23,282 nucleotides of DNA from Chitinophagaceae bacterium UBA3961 (GTDB lineage Bacteria > Bacteroidota > Bacteroidia > Chitinophagales > Chitinophagaceae), in the NCBI GenBank assembly GCA_002385265.1, contig DGDD01000288.1, forward strand, positions 1-23,282. The letters are read 5' to 3'. Position numbers and translations under genes: made by a program. Shown here in pieces: positions 1 through 8,137 of this stretch. Every line of letters begins with the position of its first letter. Position 1 is the first letter of the stretch. Below the pieces are notes generated by a model. That model saw only the letters and a program-made list of their open reading frames with translations, searched no databases and was not told where the DNA came from.

Positions 1-3
1 AGG

Positions 4-51
4 CTAATCTGTGTCAATCTGTAAAAACTTGTGCTATTTGTGGTCAAAAAA
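4..51 (+). repeat. Interspersed module C, copy 1
   Basis: Two blocks shared in order with 16632-16683: a 17-nt block beginning CTAATCTGTGTCAATC (4-20) and a 22-nt block beginning TGTGCTATTTGTGGTC and ending in A's (30-51). The spacer differs in length and sequence between the copies. The segment lies just beyond the 3' end of the first minus-strand gene. Function is unknown. Confidence 0.75.
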
Positions 52-69
52 TCACCGCGGTGAACTCCC

Positions 70-645
70 CTACAGCTTTCTCACCTTCAGCCTCCCTCCC
101 TTCCCAATCGGCACCCACACCGAATCACTCATCAAATATGAATTCGCCAACATACCACCACTCTTCTCAAACGCATCATTGCCCAAAAACAAAGTATCCT
201 TCTTAATCGTATACTCACCCAGTCGACTGCATGAAAAATCAATATGCCCTGTCACTTCATAATACGTGTTGTTTTCATACAAAGTAATAACCCCCGTATC
301 AAATTGACCCTGATGGGTACGGGCCTCCACTACAGGCGCCCCCAAGCGCAATCTAAGCCACACAGACGGTCCTAAAAACGAAAAGACCGTACCCGCAACC
401 ACCAAACAACTCACAGCTATCAACCAACTCTTACTAATTAATTTCTTCTCATACTTTACCACCATTCGAATCAGGGCCCAAAGAGCAAGTACAATCAACA
501 ACACAGTCGATAACACGAAAAACATGCTTTGCACAAGTCCCGAACAAGACTCAATAGAGGCATTGCAATAGATCAACCATCCGGAGAGGAGGAGTGCGGG
601 GATGGCGGGTAAGAAATTAAGGAGATAATGGTAAGGTTTAGACAA
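70..645 (-). CDS. Small membrane protein with C-terminal extracytoplasmic domain, unknown function
   Basis: A 191-residue protein of no recognised family. Three hydrophobic helices are visible at about residues 10-28, 36-60 and 73-95, with basic residues between the second and third. They are followed by a roughly 95-residue soluble tail of alternating strands with several Thr, Tyr and Gly residues (TGVITLYENNTYYEV), resembling small beta-rich periplasmic domains. The start is uncertain: the frame opens with TTG at 645 and no ATG lies between it and residue 41, which would remove the first helix, so TTG is the better choice. It is read in the same direction as the secreted protein upstream, 57 nt away. 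No function should be assigned. Confidence 0.6.
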   Translation of the reverse strand: MSKPYHYLLNFLPAIPALLLSGWLIYCNASIESCSGLVQSMFFVLSTVLLIVLALWALIRMVVKYEKKLISKSWLIAVSCLVVAGTVFSFLGPSVWLRLRLGAPVVEARTHQGQFDTGVITLYENNTYYEVTGHIDFSCSRLGEYTIKKDTLFLGNDAFEKSGGMLANSYLMSDSVWVPIGKGGRLKVRKL

Positions 646-702
646 AATAACAAATTGAATATAGTTTGAAGATATGGTATTTTAGGAAAAACTCATTTCT
701 CA

Positions 703-1419
703 TCAATACCGTTTCACAACCATTTGATACAAGTACTCTATCAACTTATAGTGAATTGCTGACAAGTCACAACCTTTGCTAACAATAGTGCGATTGTTTA
801 TTTTTCCCATAAAATCAAAGTAGGTTGGATCATACTTTTTGGTCCCTCTTTTTTCAGGTAGCTGGAATATGAAAGACTTTGAGAGCATATCAAGAAACTC
901 TTGGTACTGTTGGTCTGACAGTTTTGTCACTCGGTATTTCACAGAAGTGGCTAAGGGACCACTACAGCAATCAGGCGCAAAATAAACCGTTTTGTCGTTC
1001 TTAACTATTATTCGTCCAAGACATTGAAAGCCGTAACCATCCACTCTAAAAAACTCAAAGTCAGTTATGGGAACAATGAGTTTTTTAATGTTTACAAACT
1101 CCATGGTATCTCGGCTTCCGTTCCCCGCAACAAAAACAAACGATAAGGTATCTGCTGTTTTTTTTAATACTTTAAAAGCTAGTGCCTTTCCCGGATACAT
1201 TTCAAACTGCCAATTACTTACTAACAAACTATCATCTTTAAACTTATACCGCAAATAAGAAATCGAATTTTCGTCCGTCTTATAAGTGGAATCAGTCAAA
1301 AACTCAATACTCTTAATTTTTTTACTGACGAATGTTTTTCCAGAGTAAGAGGGGGTTTGGCTGAAGGAGGGTTCAGTTATAAACAGAAAAATTACAACTA
1401 TTGGAAGTAGAATTCTCAT
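703..1419 (-). CDS. Secreted protein of unknown function
   Basis: A 238-residue protein with a clear N-terminal signal peptide: a short basic start, a hydrophobic run (ILLPIVVIFLFIT) and a likely cleavage site near residue 20 (FSQ). The mature part is rich in Lys, Phe, Tyr and beta-prone stretches. A Cys pair (DCC) occurs mid-protein, followed by a segment in which a strand and a helix alternate near the C-terminus. I do not recognise a family. The ATG at 1419 is supported by the signal peptide beginning there. It is 101 nt downstream of the HEPN-like gene in the same direction and 57 nt upstream of the small membrane protein gene, so co-transcription with the latter is possible but unproven. 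Confidence 0.65.
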   Translation of the reverse strand: MRILLPIVVIFLFITEPSFSQTPSYSGKTFVSKKIKSIEFLTDSTYKTDENSISYLRYKFKDDSLLVSNWQFEMYPGKALAFKVLKKTADTLSFVFVAGNGSRDTMEFVNIKKLIVPITDFEFFRVDGYGFQCLGRIIVKNDKTVYFAPDCCSGPLATSVKYRVTKLSDQQYQEFLDMLSKSFIFQLPEKRGTKKYDPTYFDFMGKINNRTIVSKGCDLSAIHYKLIEYLYQMVVKRY

Positions 1420-1520
1420 AAGATTTCATGACAAATGACTCCAGTTACAATTAAATTTTCTCGCGTATATAAAAAAGATTTCAAAACCAATGAATTTCGT
1501 ACCTATGAAAAACAAAAAGG

Positions 1521-2033
1521 TCATACCCATCGTCTCGAAATCCTTATACCTTGCTCTTGCAGCTTTAACAACTCTCTAAGCTTCGGCATATCTTTTCCTT
1601 CAGCACTACAAAAGTCAAGCATATCATGTTCAATTAAGCGCTGAATATCTTCAGCTTTGTTTGAAATAGATTTGATTTTGGAAAACAACTCCTCTTTATT
1701 ATTCTCCCAATTTTTATCATGACAATTTTCAGCCATAGCCGAATGAACCAACCAGTTTCTTTGTTCCAAGAATGCATATAATTCGCCTTGCAAAGAAGAA
1801 TCATACAATTTCTTGTTACTTGCTATATTAACAGCCTTCCCTAATGTGTAACTCTGAAACTTGGATAAAACGCGATCAGCCTGCTCTTTTGTTGCCGTCG
1901 GATTTGTTTTAAGAGTAATAGAAGAGCTCAATGCTTGTTCTACTACTTGAATCTTCCATATAGCTTCGCCAATGTAACAGTATAATAAAATTTCGCTTTC
2001 GTTGGCCGGTATTTTTATACTATCATGTTTCAT
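1521..2033 (-). CDS. HEPN-like domain protein (candidate RNase)
   Basis: A 170-residue, largely helical protein. The feature that stands out is RNWLVH (R92, N93, H97 from the chosen start) after a helix ending FLEQ. This is the R-N-x3-H signature typical of HEPN domains, many of which are metal-independent RNases in toxins, Abi systems and other defence proteins. The preceding hydrophobic helix (ILLYCYIGEAIWKIQVVEQAL) and the TLGKAV segment also fit the four-helix HEPN layout. The frame is open upstream to a TTG at 2156, but the ATG at 2033 precedes a normal soluble N-terminus and is preferred. No nucleotidyltransferase (MNT) partner is adjacent; the neighbours are an orphan lipoprotein gene and a secreted protein gene. 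Family membership is by motif only, so the enzymatic role is inference. Confidence 0.6.
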   Translation of the reverse strand: MKHDSIKIPANESEILLYCYIGEAIWKIQVVEQALSSSITLKTNPTATKEQADRVLSKFQSYTLGKAVNIASNKKLYDSSLQGELYAFLEQRNWLVHSAMAENCHDKNWENNKEELFSKIKSISNKAEDIQRLIEHDMLDFCSAEGKDMPKLRELLKLQEQGIRISRRWV

Positions 2034-2297
2034 GTAACTCAGATTATTGCCGTTAACAGCAAGAAATATCGAAATAAGAAAATCTAATACTTGCCCAATA
2101 GAACTAACGCTTTGATCCCGATAAAGATAAATATTAAGTACCGAAATTCTATGCAATTGTTCCGTCTACTAAGAGCACTTCAATCCTAAAAACATAGTAA
2201 AATCACAATATCCCGATTTCTTTTTTCACGCACCTTAAGCACTGTTAATCAATGCAATTTGCAATATTAAACCAAGCAGCTTAGGTGGCCGGCGCAG

Positions 2298-3365
2298 CTA
2301 CCATCTAATTTTCTCAGTTGCTGTATCATCTGACAGGTACACTGGCTCAACTGGAATACCCCAATCCTTTTCGTCGTTCCTGATATACCGTTTGATCTGC
2401 TTCCGTAATTGCAAGTAGGAATCACATGGATTGTTCCAAATTGCGTCAATGAGATGTCCTTTTAACGAGACTGTGTCAGCATCGCAATTGACAAATGGCT
2501 TTCTATTAAGTATCGCTTCAAGAATATTAGCACTCCTCTCATTCTTATAGGTTGCAACAGCGTCAACAAAATGGATTGCGTCTTCAACACTATGATTCAT
2601 ACAGATGTTGTGATAGAAATTACTTTTGTAATAAGTTTCAAAAACTTCTAGATAAGAAGTGTCGGGAAAATCTTCCATAAGAGCAAAAGAAACACTACTC
2701 ATTCTCGATCTATTAGACATAAGTAAGTCTTTTATAACTTTAAGATCTTCTCTTTTCTTGAATCTAGCCAGTCCATAAAGACCTAGCTCAATATCTGCGG
2801 TCATTGGTTCATCATTGTAGCCAATCGATTTTCTATCTCGAGTTGCCATATCCTTTATATACGGATAATACTTTTCCTGTGGTTGAATTTTCGAAAGAAT
2901 TGTATATGCTGCGCGTAAGTAATTATGCTCAGTTATTACTTTATCAATAGTTTTGTTTTTATCACTGCTATCTTTCCATTTAGCATGTTCAAGAATATCA
3001 TCAGAAACGGTACGAAACCAAATCCCCCATTCTCCGGCATTAACAGATACTATAGCAGTATCGTCTAAATGATTCATTAAAAGATCAAAATGATCGAATG
3101 ATTTTCTAAACAGCATTTCTCTATAAGCCGAAGCACGTAAAACGGGATGCTCCGATTGACCAAGGAGCATTAGTTCTCTATCGGTTGCCATATATCGTAA
3201 AGCGCTGTCTTTATAAGCCACTATGCCTTTTGCTACTATTCCGGTCAAATAAGGTTGGAGCGATTTTCTGAAATCTTTAATTGCGTAACGATACTTACTA
3301 TTAGTGCTACACGATAGTAAGTTTAGTGTAATTAAAAAGAAAAGAAGACGACTTATTTGGAACAT
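2298..3365 (-). CDS. Lipoprotein with helical repeat-like body, unknown function
   Basis: A 355-residue protein with a lipoprotein signal: hydrophobic N-terminus followed by the lipobox LLSC, with Cys19 as the lipidation site and polar residues after it. The mature protein is mainly helical. Segments such as HPVLRASAYREMLFRK and the later LGLYGLARFKKREDLKVIKD suggest degenerate HEAT/ARM-like pairs, but the repeat is not regular enough to name a family. Outer-membrane or periplasmic anchoring is expected. The ATG at 3365 is fixed by the signal. It stands alone: about 264 nt separate it from the HEPN-like gene downstream and 262 nt from the Ntn-like gene upstream. Function is unknown. Confidence 0.65.
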   Translation of the reverse strand: MFQISRLLFFLITLNLLSCSTNSKYRYAIKDFRKSLQPYLTGIVAKGIVAYKDSALRYMATDRELMLLGQSEHPVLRASAYREMLFRKSFDHFDLLMNHLDDTAIVSVNAGEWGIWFRTVSDDILEHAKWKDSSDKNKTIDKVITEHNYLRAAYTILSKIQPQEKYYPYIKDMATRDRKSIGYNDEPMTADIELGLYGLARFKKREDLKVIKDLLMSNRSRMSSVSFALMEDFPDTSYLEVFETYYKSNFYHNICMNHSVEDAIHFVDAVATYKNERSANILEAILNRKPFVNCDADTVSLKGHLIDAIWNNPCDSYLQLRKQIKRYIRNDEKDWGIPVEPVYLSDDTATEKIRW

Positions 3366-3627
3366 AATATGTTTATAGTAAGATACAATTAGTGTGGCAT
3401 TTCCATACTTTAAATACTCCCAAGCAGGAAGTATTTTAAAAGAGAATTTAATATTTGTCCGTCCAAAAATCTAGGCTTGTACGATGATAAAGTCAATAAT
3501 AAAGACCAAAAACGGGGCTATACATTCTCAGTTAATTACGGGGTTCATTGAGCCATTATCTGCATCTCTCGGTAATTACCACTGTAGATTAATCCAATAT
3601 CAAGCCCTCGATATTGACAATACCCTT

Positions 3628-4401
3628 TCAAGCCAAACTATCTAAGTCCAAATTTTGAGGAACAGGAATTAAATGTGTCTGCACTTCACCACCAATATAT
3701 AAAGCATTGTAGTCACTCATCTTGAATAACTGGATAACTAATTCAAAATATAATTTTATAATATTTCCTGTTTCAAATATATTCGCTGGCTTTCTAAATC
3801 TATTGTCATCCCTTGACCATATTTCATTTAGGCTTTGTTCCAATACTTGGATAAGTTGATTTGCACTTATTCTGCCTGCAGAAAGTCCATTAATAAAATA
3901 TTGTCGATAAAAATAATCATTTTGGTTTTGAATTATTTGTGCTCTATGTTGCTGATTAAGTCTAGAATTAAAGTCACAACTAAATTTGAATTCATTTGAT
4001 GGCATGTCATAACTACCGTCACTAAGCAAACTGGTATTTGAAATATGCCAATGCTCAACATAAGATTTTGAGTCAAAATGACTATATCCTGCGATATGAA
4101 GTATAGTGCAGACATTAAGTTCATGCTCTCTCATTTCCGTACTAAGCCTGTTGCAAAGTTCAGATGTAAATTCTTCGATAGTATTATACAAATAAAAACT
4201 TCCGGTAATAAAATTTGTAACCCAAGTATCGACAGTAGAACCATTAATGTAGTAGGTGCCTGAATAAGCAAGACCAGCATTTAAATGAGGAATTGGAAAA
4301 ACCTTTTGTCCAAAGCCTGCATTACCTTGATCATTACTTAAATTAGAATCGCTTGCAAGTACAATACCGAATCTGTTTATATAGCTTAGAATAAGTGACA
4401 T
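3628..4401 (-). CDS. Proteasome-fold (Ntn-hydrolase-like) protein, HslV/Anbu-like N-terminus
   Basis: A 257-residue protein whose first 50 residues follow the pattern of proteasome-type beta subunits. After removal of Met1 the chain starts Ser-Leu-Ile-Leu-Ser. The motif GIVLASDSN places an Asp at position 17, and GQKVFPIP places a Lys at position 32, close to the Thr1/Asp17/Lys33 triad of HslV and 20S beta subunits and to the ASDS segment typical of Anbu proteins. GLAYSGT corresponds to the glycine-rich strand after Lys33, and a late IGGEVQTHLIP resembles the C-terminal strand of the fold. A serine in place of threonine at position 1 would make it a Ser-type Ntn hydrolase, or an inactive relative. 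No HslU-like ATPase and none of the usual Anbu neighbours are nearby. The fold assignment is inference from motif alignment. Confidence 0.55.
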   Translation of the reverse strand: MSLILSYINRFGIVLASDSNLSNDQGNAGFGQKVFPIPHLNAGLAYSGTYYINGSTVDTWVTNFITGSFYLYNTIEEFTSELCNRLSTEMREHELNVCTILHIAGYSHFDSKSYVEHWHISNTSLLSDGSYDMPSNEFKFSCDFNSRLNQQHRAQIIQNQNDYFYRQYFINGLSAGRISANQLIQVLEQSLNEIWSRDDNRFRKPANIFETGNIIKLYFELVIQLFKMSDYNALYIGGEVQTHLIPVPQNLDLDSLA

Positions 4402-4541
4402 CAGTATAATTAGGAGTAATGTTTTCGAGCTTTACGTTGATTGACTTTTGAAACCAAAAACGGCCTGCCAACATTAATGTTTTTTTTAAACTACTCAACT
4501 GCTATTCTATGTACCGTCCTACTTCTTAAGCAAATTTAAAA

Positions 4542-5405
4542 TTACACAACGCTATTCTTGTCGTTCGTTTCATAGCCTTTCAGCGTCTGTCCGCTTTTTA
4601 GTTTCCATTCTTCAAGACCATTAGCATTACGCCCCATTACAATTGCAGCCGCTAATGACGGGCTCGTAAAAATATAATCTTCTGTGAATTCTAAAAGACC
4701 ATTGATTGATTTCAAAATTCCTTTTTCAAGAAGTGTTTTTCTTAGTTTAACAAATGAGGCTGCCATAGACGGAACCGTTGTATTTGCCGCTATCGACCCC
4801 TTAAAAACGACAAACCCATCAGAGGTCGGCTCACCTTGCGCATCTGCGCCACGAGCAGCTTTTATTAAGAACACTTCTTGCTTTTGCTTTGGCTTAATTT
4901 CCCTTTTGTCATCAAACACTTTATGCCCGAGGGTGTTTACAAGCATTTTTATATTTTCAATATACTCCTCCATTTCAGCTCTATCGGGTTCAGAAATAGC
5001 GGATTGTGTCGGAACTACAGAATTATCAACTTTATAACGATTTACCAATTTTGCGATTTCGTGAAGTCGATTCTCAAGATATTTTATATGTGCTTTATTT
5101 AGGTTTTCATCTTTACTTACAAAAACAATTGCTTCATTCCAAAAGTCTTTTTGTGTTAGTTGTTGACTAAGTCTTTTTAATACACATTCTGCTTCTCCTA
5201 TATAAACTTGTTCTTTGCCCTCATCGTCTTTTCCGAATAAAAGATAAACGCCTGTACTTGTCAGATCATCACGATCTGAACAATCTTTGATTTTAATTCT
5301 TGGAATTTTATATGCTTTTCCTGTCCAATTTGAAAGCTCACAACTCATTCTTCCGTTTGGATCACCGTCAATGAGAAATATTTTTATTGTTTTACCGAAT
5401 TTCAT
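4542..5405 (-). CDS. GIY-YIG nuclease-like protein with DUF4357 domain
   Basis: A 287-residue protein. The GIY-YIG module spans about residues 48-125: GVY (52-54), YIG (68-70), a conserved Arg in the following helix (R78) and a Glu at E111 in YLENRL, the usual metal ligand. The key residues are therefore present and nuclease activity is plausible. The C-terminus carries a DUF4357-like segment (about 236-275) with FTSPSLAAAIVMGRNANGLEEWK. This two-domain layout is common in bacterial proteins annotated only as GIY-YIG family; some are linked to restriction or accessory islands, but a role here cannot be fixed. The ATG at 5405 is well placed. It is a single-gene unit, 140 nt upstream of the Ntn-like gene and convergent with nothing. 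Confidence 0.85.
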   Translation of the reverse strand: MKFGKTIKIFLIDGDPNGRMSCELSNWTGKAYKIPRIKIKDCSDRDDLTSTGVYLLFGKDDEGKEQVYIGEAECVLKRLSQQLTQKDFWNEAIVFVSKDENLNKAHIKYLENRLHEIAKLVNRYKVDNSVVPTQSAISEPDRAEMEEYIENIKMLVNTLGHKVFDDKREIKPKQKQEVFLIKAARGADAQGEPTSDGFVVFKGSIAANTTVPSMAASFVKLRKTLLEKGILKSINGLLEFTEDYIFTSPSLAAAIVMGRNANGLEEWKLKSGQTLKGYETNDKNSVV

Positions 5406-5565
5406 ATTTACTTTCTGCTTTTACCATATAACTTGACATATGACTATACAAATCTCGATTAATGTTTTCGTACAACTAATTCACCGAATCAAATGGCATT
5501 AGTGATACTCAAAATACACTGTTTATATGAACTCCCCCCACCCTAACGAATATACTAATTTTTCC

Positions 5566-5601
5566 ACAAAAAAAGCACCACCGCTTCCGCAGTAGTGCTT
5601 T
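5566..5601 (-). terminator. Rho-independent terminator of the blaI-M56 operon
   Basis: On the minus strand a 13-bp stem (5589-5601 pairs with 5572-5584, two G-U pairs) closes on a GGAA tetraloop of the GNRA type and is followed by seven T's. It lies 21 nt beyond the M56 stop codon. Confidence 0.9.
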
Positions 5602-5622
5602 CCCATATATTCAAAAAATCTT

Positions 5623-7698
5623 CTATTTCAGTTCAATCTCAATCACACCGTTCTTGCCTTTGTCGCCGAATTTTTTGATGGCTTTTTCGCCTTTCCAAAC
5701 GGTGATCGACTTGATGTCGTTGGGGTTGATGTCTTGCAACTTGGCTTCCTGCTCCGTCATTTCCTTGCCATTGATGATATAATAGCCGTGGAATTGATCG
5801 GTGATGTTGGGCTTGGAGGAATTAATACTAACGGTGCTACCATCCGATTTCCCATCGCCCACCGTGGTAAAAGTATTTTTACTAGCGGTGCGATCACTTA
5901 CCGTAACCAAACCCGATGTGGTGGTTTGCGTGGAGCCCGCAGCTTTGCCGGTTCCGGAGGTAACGGTTACGCCTGCGCCTGCCTTCGTGTAGATTTGCAC
6001 TACCGGACGACCGGTTTTCTCATTGAATTTTTCCGCACTCGCATCCTTCAATACATTCACCGAACTGATATCATTGGGCGATATCGAATTCACATCAAAA
6101 TCATCGGGCATCATCTTCCCGTCTACATAAATAATCGGATCATCAGTCCCCTTTATCCTTATTGCAGGCTTAGGTGTAGGAACGCTTGTCCCGGTTACAC
6201 TGATCTTATGCTCAACCGGATTCAAAGCCGCTTTCTCATAGATCGCTGGTGTAGGTGCACTAATGATAGTGGCGTCGCCGTATGGTATTAGCTGTATAGT
6301 TGGGGCGGGCGGCGGCGGAGGCGGCAATTCACCGTACTTCGCTACATTGGCCTTGCGATCTTTATCCCAGTCTTCCTTCGGGATGGTAGCCACAATTTTA
6401 CGATTCTTGTCGCGCACAATCACCAAGGGCTCTCCCTCATTGTCAGCAATGCTTACAAGATAGCCCTTACTGTTGGGTTTGGGGGCAGAAGGAGGAGGTG
6501 GCGGCGGTGGTGCCGGCGCTGCTGCTCCCGGTGGCGTTGGCGGTGTTGGCGGCATGGGTGCGGCCGCTATTTCGGCTGCAGATCTCGCTCCCGGTGGGGG
6601 CGGTGGAGGCGGCGTAGGAATCTTGCCGTACTTGTCCTGAAAATCCTTTTCCTGCTTTGGATCACTGAGGTCGTACTCTTCCTTAGTGCCGTCTTCTTTT
6701 TCCACCACGGCTTTGTGGTCCATTACTTTAATGTGCTTCCAACCCTTGGCTTTGGGCTTGGCAGTGGCAGTGCCCGGTTTGGGCACCGTGTCGGTGTTGT
6801 TCAAGGTTAGCGTTGGTTGCTGCGCTTCCGTTGCTTGGGCCGAGCGGAAGGCCACCAACAGTACCCCGGCTAAGGGTACAATAAAGAGAAATTTTACCAA
6901 GTGCATCTTCGCACTTCTCATTTTGTTCATCATGGCTATACGTTTTTTTAGTGACGCAAAATTGAATTTAGTGGCTATACTAAATTGTGATACTCCAATT
7001 ACTTTTAATAACAAATATTGATAGGTCTTCTTGTCGATACCCTGATTCAACACATACTGATCGGCAATGTATTCCAAGTTCTGACGAATCGCCGCCTTGA
7101 TCATCCACGCAAAGGGATTGTACCAATTCAATATACAGATCCATTCCGCTACCAACATGTCTACAGTATGACGCTGCTTCACGTGTATGAACTCGTGTCT
7201 TATGATCTCCTTCAACTCCTCTTCACTGTGCTGGTGCTGGTTCACGAAAATAGAATTGCCATAACTGAAGGGCATGATCGGCGCTTCTACCTGATACAAA
7301 CGCACGCCCTCTCCCGATATCAGCGTGCTTTTCCTACGCAATCGGTAAATGGAGATCTGTTGCACCAATAAGCGCATGAACATAATGGTGATGCCCATGC
7401 CAATCAATACTACTACGGCTTCTTTCCATGTCCAGTCGTGCGATACCGCGTATTGGATCACCTGATTTTCGGCCAAGGAAGGAATATAATTTTGTACGGC
7501 TTTGTAACCTTCTTCGTGTTGCTTTAAAAGCGGACTGATATCGATGCTTGCAAAAGCAAAGCTCAGTACCGAATAGAGCAAGAGGTACCAACGGTTCCAT
7601 TGGTGGAAGGTGAGTCGGCGCAACAAGAACCAGTAAAACAGGAACACCACTGCTAAACTGATCGATAGTTTGATGATGTACGCAAACAGGAGGCTCAT
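5623..7698 (-). CDS. M56 (BlaR1-type) membrane metallopeptidase with two SusC-plug-like modules
   Basis: A 691-residue protein. Four membrane helices are visible (about 5-27, 35-55, 92-112, 267-285). Between helices 3 and 4 lies the cytosolic gluzincin domain with HEFIH (168-172) and the downstream Glu of NLEYIAD (E209), the zinc ligands of the BlaR1/MecR1 peptidase. In place of the penicillin-binding sensor of true BlaR1, the extracytoplasmic tail has proline-rich linkers (runs of 6-7 Pro near 363, 397 and 459) and two copies of a TonB-plug-like unit (about 515-572 and 634-690). Each copy has the pattern INGK/VDGK...NPNDI-SITVWKG...G-NGVIEI that is seen in SusC-type receptors. It probably senses an envelope signal and cleaves BlaI, directly or indirectly. 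It is co-transcribed with blaI (18-nt gap). The ligand is unknown. Confidence 0.9.
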   Translation of the reverse strand: MSLLFAYIIKLSISLAVVFLFYWFLLRRLTFHQWNRWYLLLYSVLSFAFASIDISPLLKQHEEGYKAVQNYIPSLAENQVIQYAVSHDWTWKEAVVVLIGMGITIMFMRLLVQQISIYRLRRKSTLISGEGVRLYQVEAPIMPFSYGNSIFVNQHQHSEEELKEIIRHEFIHVKQRHTVDMLVAEWICILNWYNPFAWMIKAAIRQNLEYIADQYVLNQGIDKKTYQYLLLKVIGVSQFSIATKFNFASLKKRIAMMNKMRSAKMHLVKFLFIVPLAGVLLVAFRSAQATEAQQPTLTLNNTDTVPKPGTATAKPKAKGWKHIKVMDHKAVVEKEDGTKEEYDLSDPKQEKDFQDKYGKIPTPPPPPPPGARSAAEIAAAPMPPTPPTPPGAAAPAPPPPPPPSAPKPNSKGYLVSIADNEGEPLVIVRDKNRKIVATIPKEDWDKDRKANVAKYGELPPPPPPAPTIQLIPYGDATIISAPTPAIYEKAALNPVEHKISVTGTSVPTPKPAIRIKGTDDPIIYVDGKMMPDDFDVNSISPNDISSVNVLKDASAEKFNEKTGRPVVQIYTKAGAGVTVTSGTGKAAGSTQTTTSGLVTVSDRTASKNTFTTVGDGKSDGSTVSINSSKPNITDQFHGYYIINGKEMTEQEAKLQDINPNDIKSITVWKGEKAIKKFGDKGKNGVIEIELK

Positions 7699-7716
7699 GA
7701 TCGCAAGAATTTAGGT

Positions 7717-8079
7717 TTAAGAATTTCCTTTCTCAATCATCTCGATGATTTCTTTCAATTCGGCAGGACTTAATTTCTTCTGCTCCACGAAAAAGTTCAC
7801 GAGTTCTTTGTAAGAGTTGTCGAAGTAGTTCTTCACCACACTGTTCATGTACTGCTTCTTAAACTCTTCCTCTTTGAGGGTAGGCTTGTACCAATAGGTA
7901 TTGCCTACGGCCTTGCTGCTGAGGTAGCCTTTCTTTTCCAGGTTCTTGATGGTGGAGGCCAGGGTGGTATAGGGCACGGCTTCTTTCAAATGCTCCAAAA
8001 AGCTTTTCACGCTTCCTTCTCCACTTGCATATACCGCTAGTAAGGCCTCTTCTTCTTGAACGGTTAATTTCTCCAGCAT
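7717..8079 (-). CDS. blaI: BlaI/MecI-family transcriptional repressor
   Basis: A 120-residue protein with the winged-helix DNA-binding domain of the BlaI/MecI/CopY family. It shows LTVQEEEALLAVY at the start, the recognition-helix region TTLASTIKNLEKKGYL (about 38-54) and the wing VGNTYWYKPTL (about 58-68). A C-terminal helical dimerisation segment follows (ELVNFFVEQKKLSPAELKEIIEMI). BlaI repressors bind dyad operators as dimers and are inactivated by cleavage within the dimerisation domain when the partner M56 sensor is triggered. Here the partner gene lies 18 nt downstream, and two palindromes sit just upstream of the ATG, so autorepression of the pair is expected. No beta-lactamase or PBP gene is adjacent, so the regulon need not concern beta-lactams. 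The symbol is by family. Confidence 0.9.
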   Translation of the reverse strand: MLEKLTVQEEEALLAVYASGEGSVKSFLEHLKEAVPYTTLASTIKNLEKKGYLSSKAVGNTYWYKPTLKEEEFKKQYMNSVVKNYFDNSYKELVNFFVEQKKLSPAELKEIIEMIEKGNS

Positions 8080-8082
8080 ATC

Positions 8083-8116
8083 TACGAAGTTTTCGTAAAG
8101 CTACGGAAAATTCGTA
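8083..8116 (-). promoter_or_regulatory. Tandem BlaI operator-like palindromes
   Basis: Two 15-bp dyads with 6-bp arms lie 4-19 nt and 23-37 nt upstream of the blaI start. The first is TACGAA-gtt-TTCGTA (8083-8097, perfect). The second is TACGGA-aaa-TTCGTA (8102-8116, one mismatch). Their centres are 19 bp apart, close to two helical turns, which suits cooperative binding on one face. A -7-like element (CAAAATTTA on the + strand, 8122-8130) sits just upstream, so bound repressor would cover the transcription start. The role is inferred from position and symmetry. Confidence 0.75.
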
Positions 8117-8137
8117 AGTACCAAAATTTATTTTTTT

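Noticed and set aside
5734..6291. Long open frame on the + strand opposite the M56 gene
   Set aside because: It is antisense to a well-supported gene, is compositionally odd and has no recognisable motif; it reflects the GC-rich, proline-rich coding sequence on the other strand.
5623..8079. Beta-lactam resistance locus
   Set aside because: Although the families are BlaI and BlaR1-like, the penicillin-binding sensor domain is missing and no beta-lactamase or PBP gene is present.
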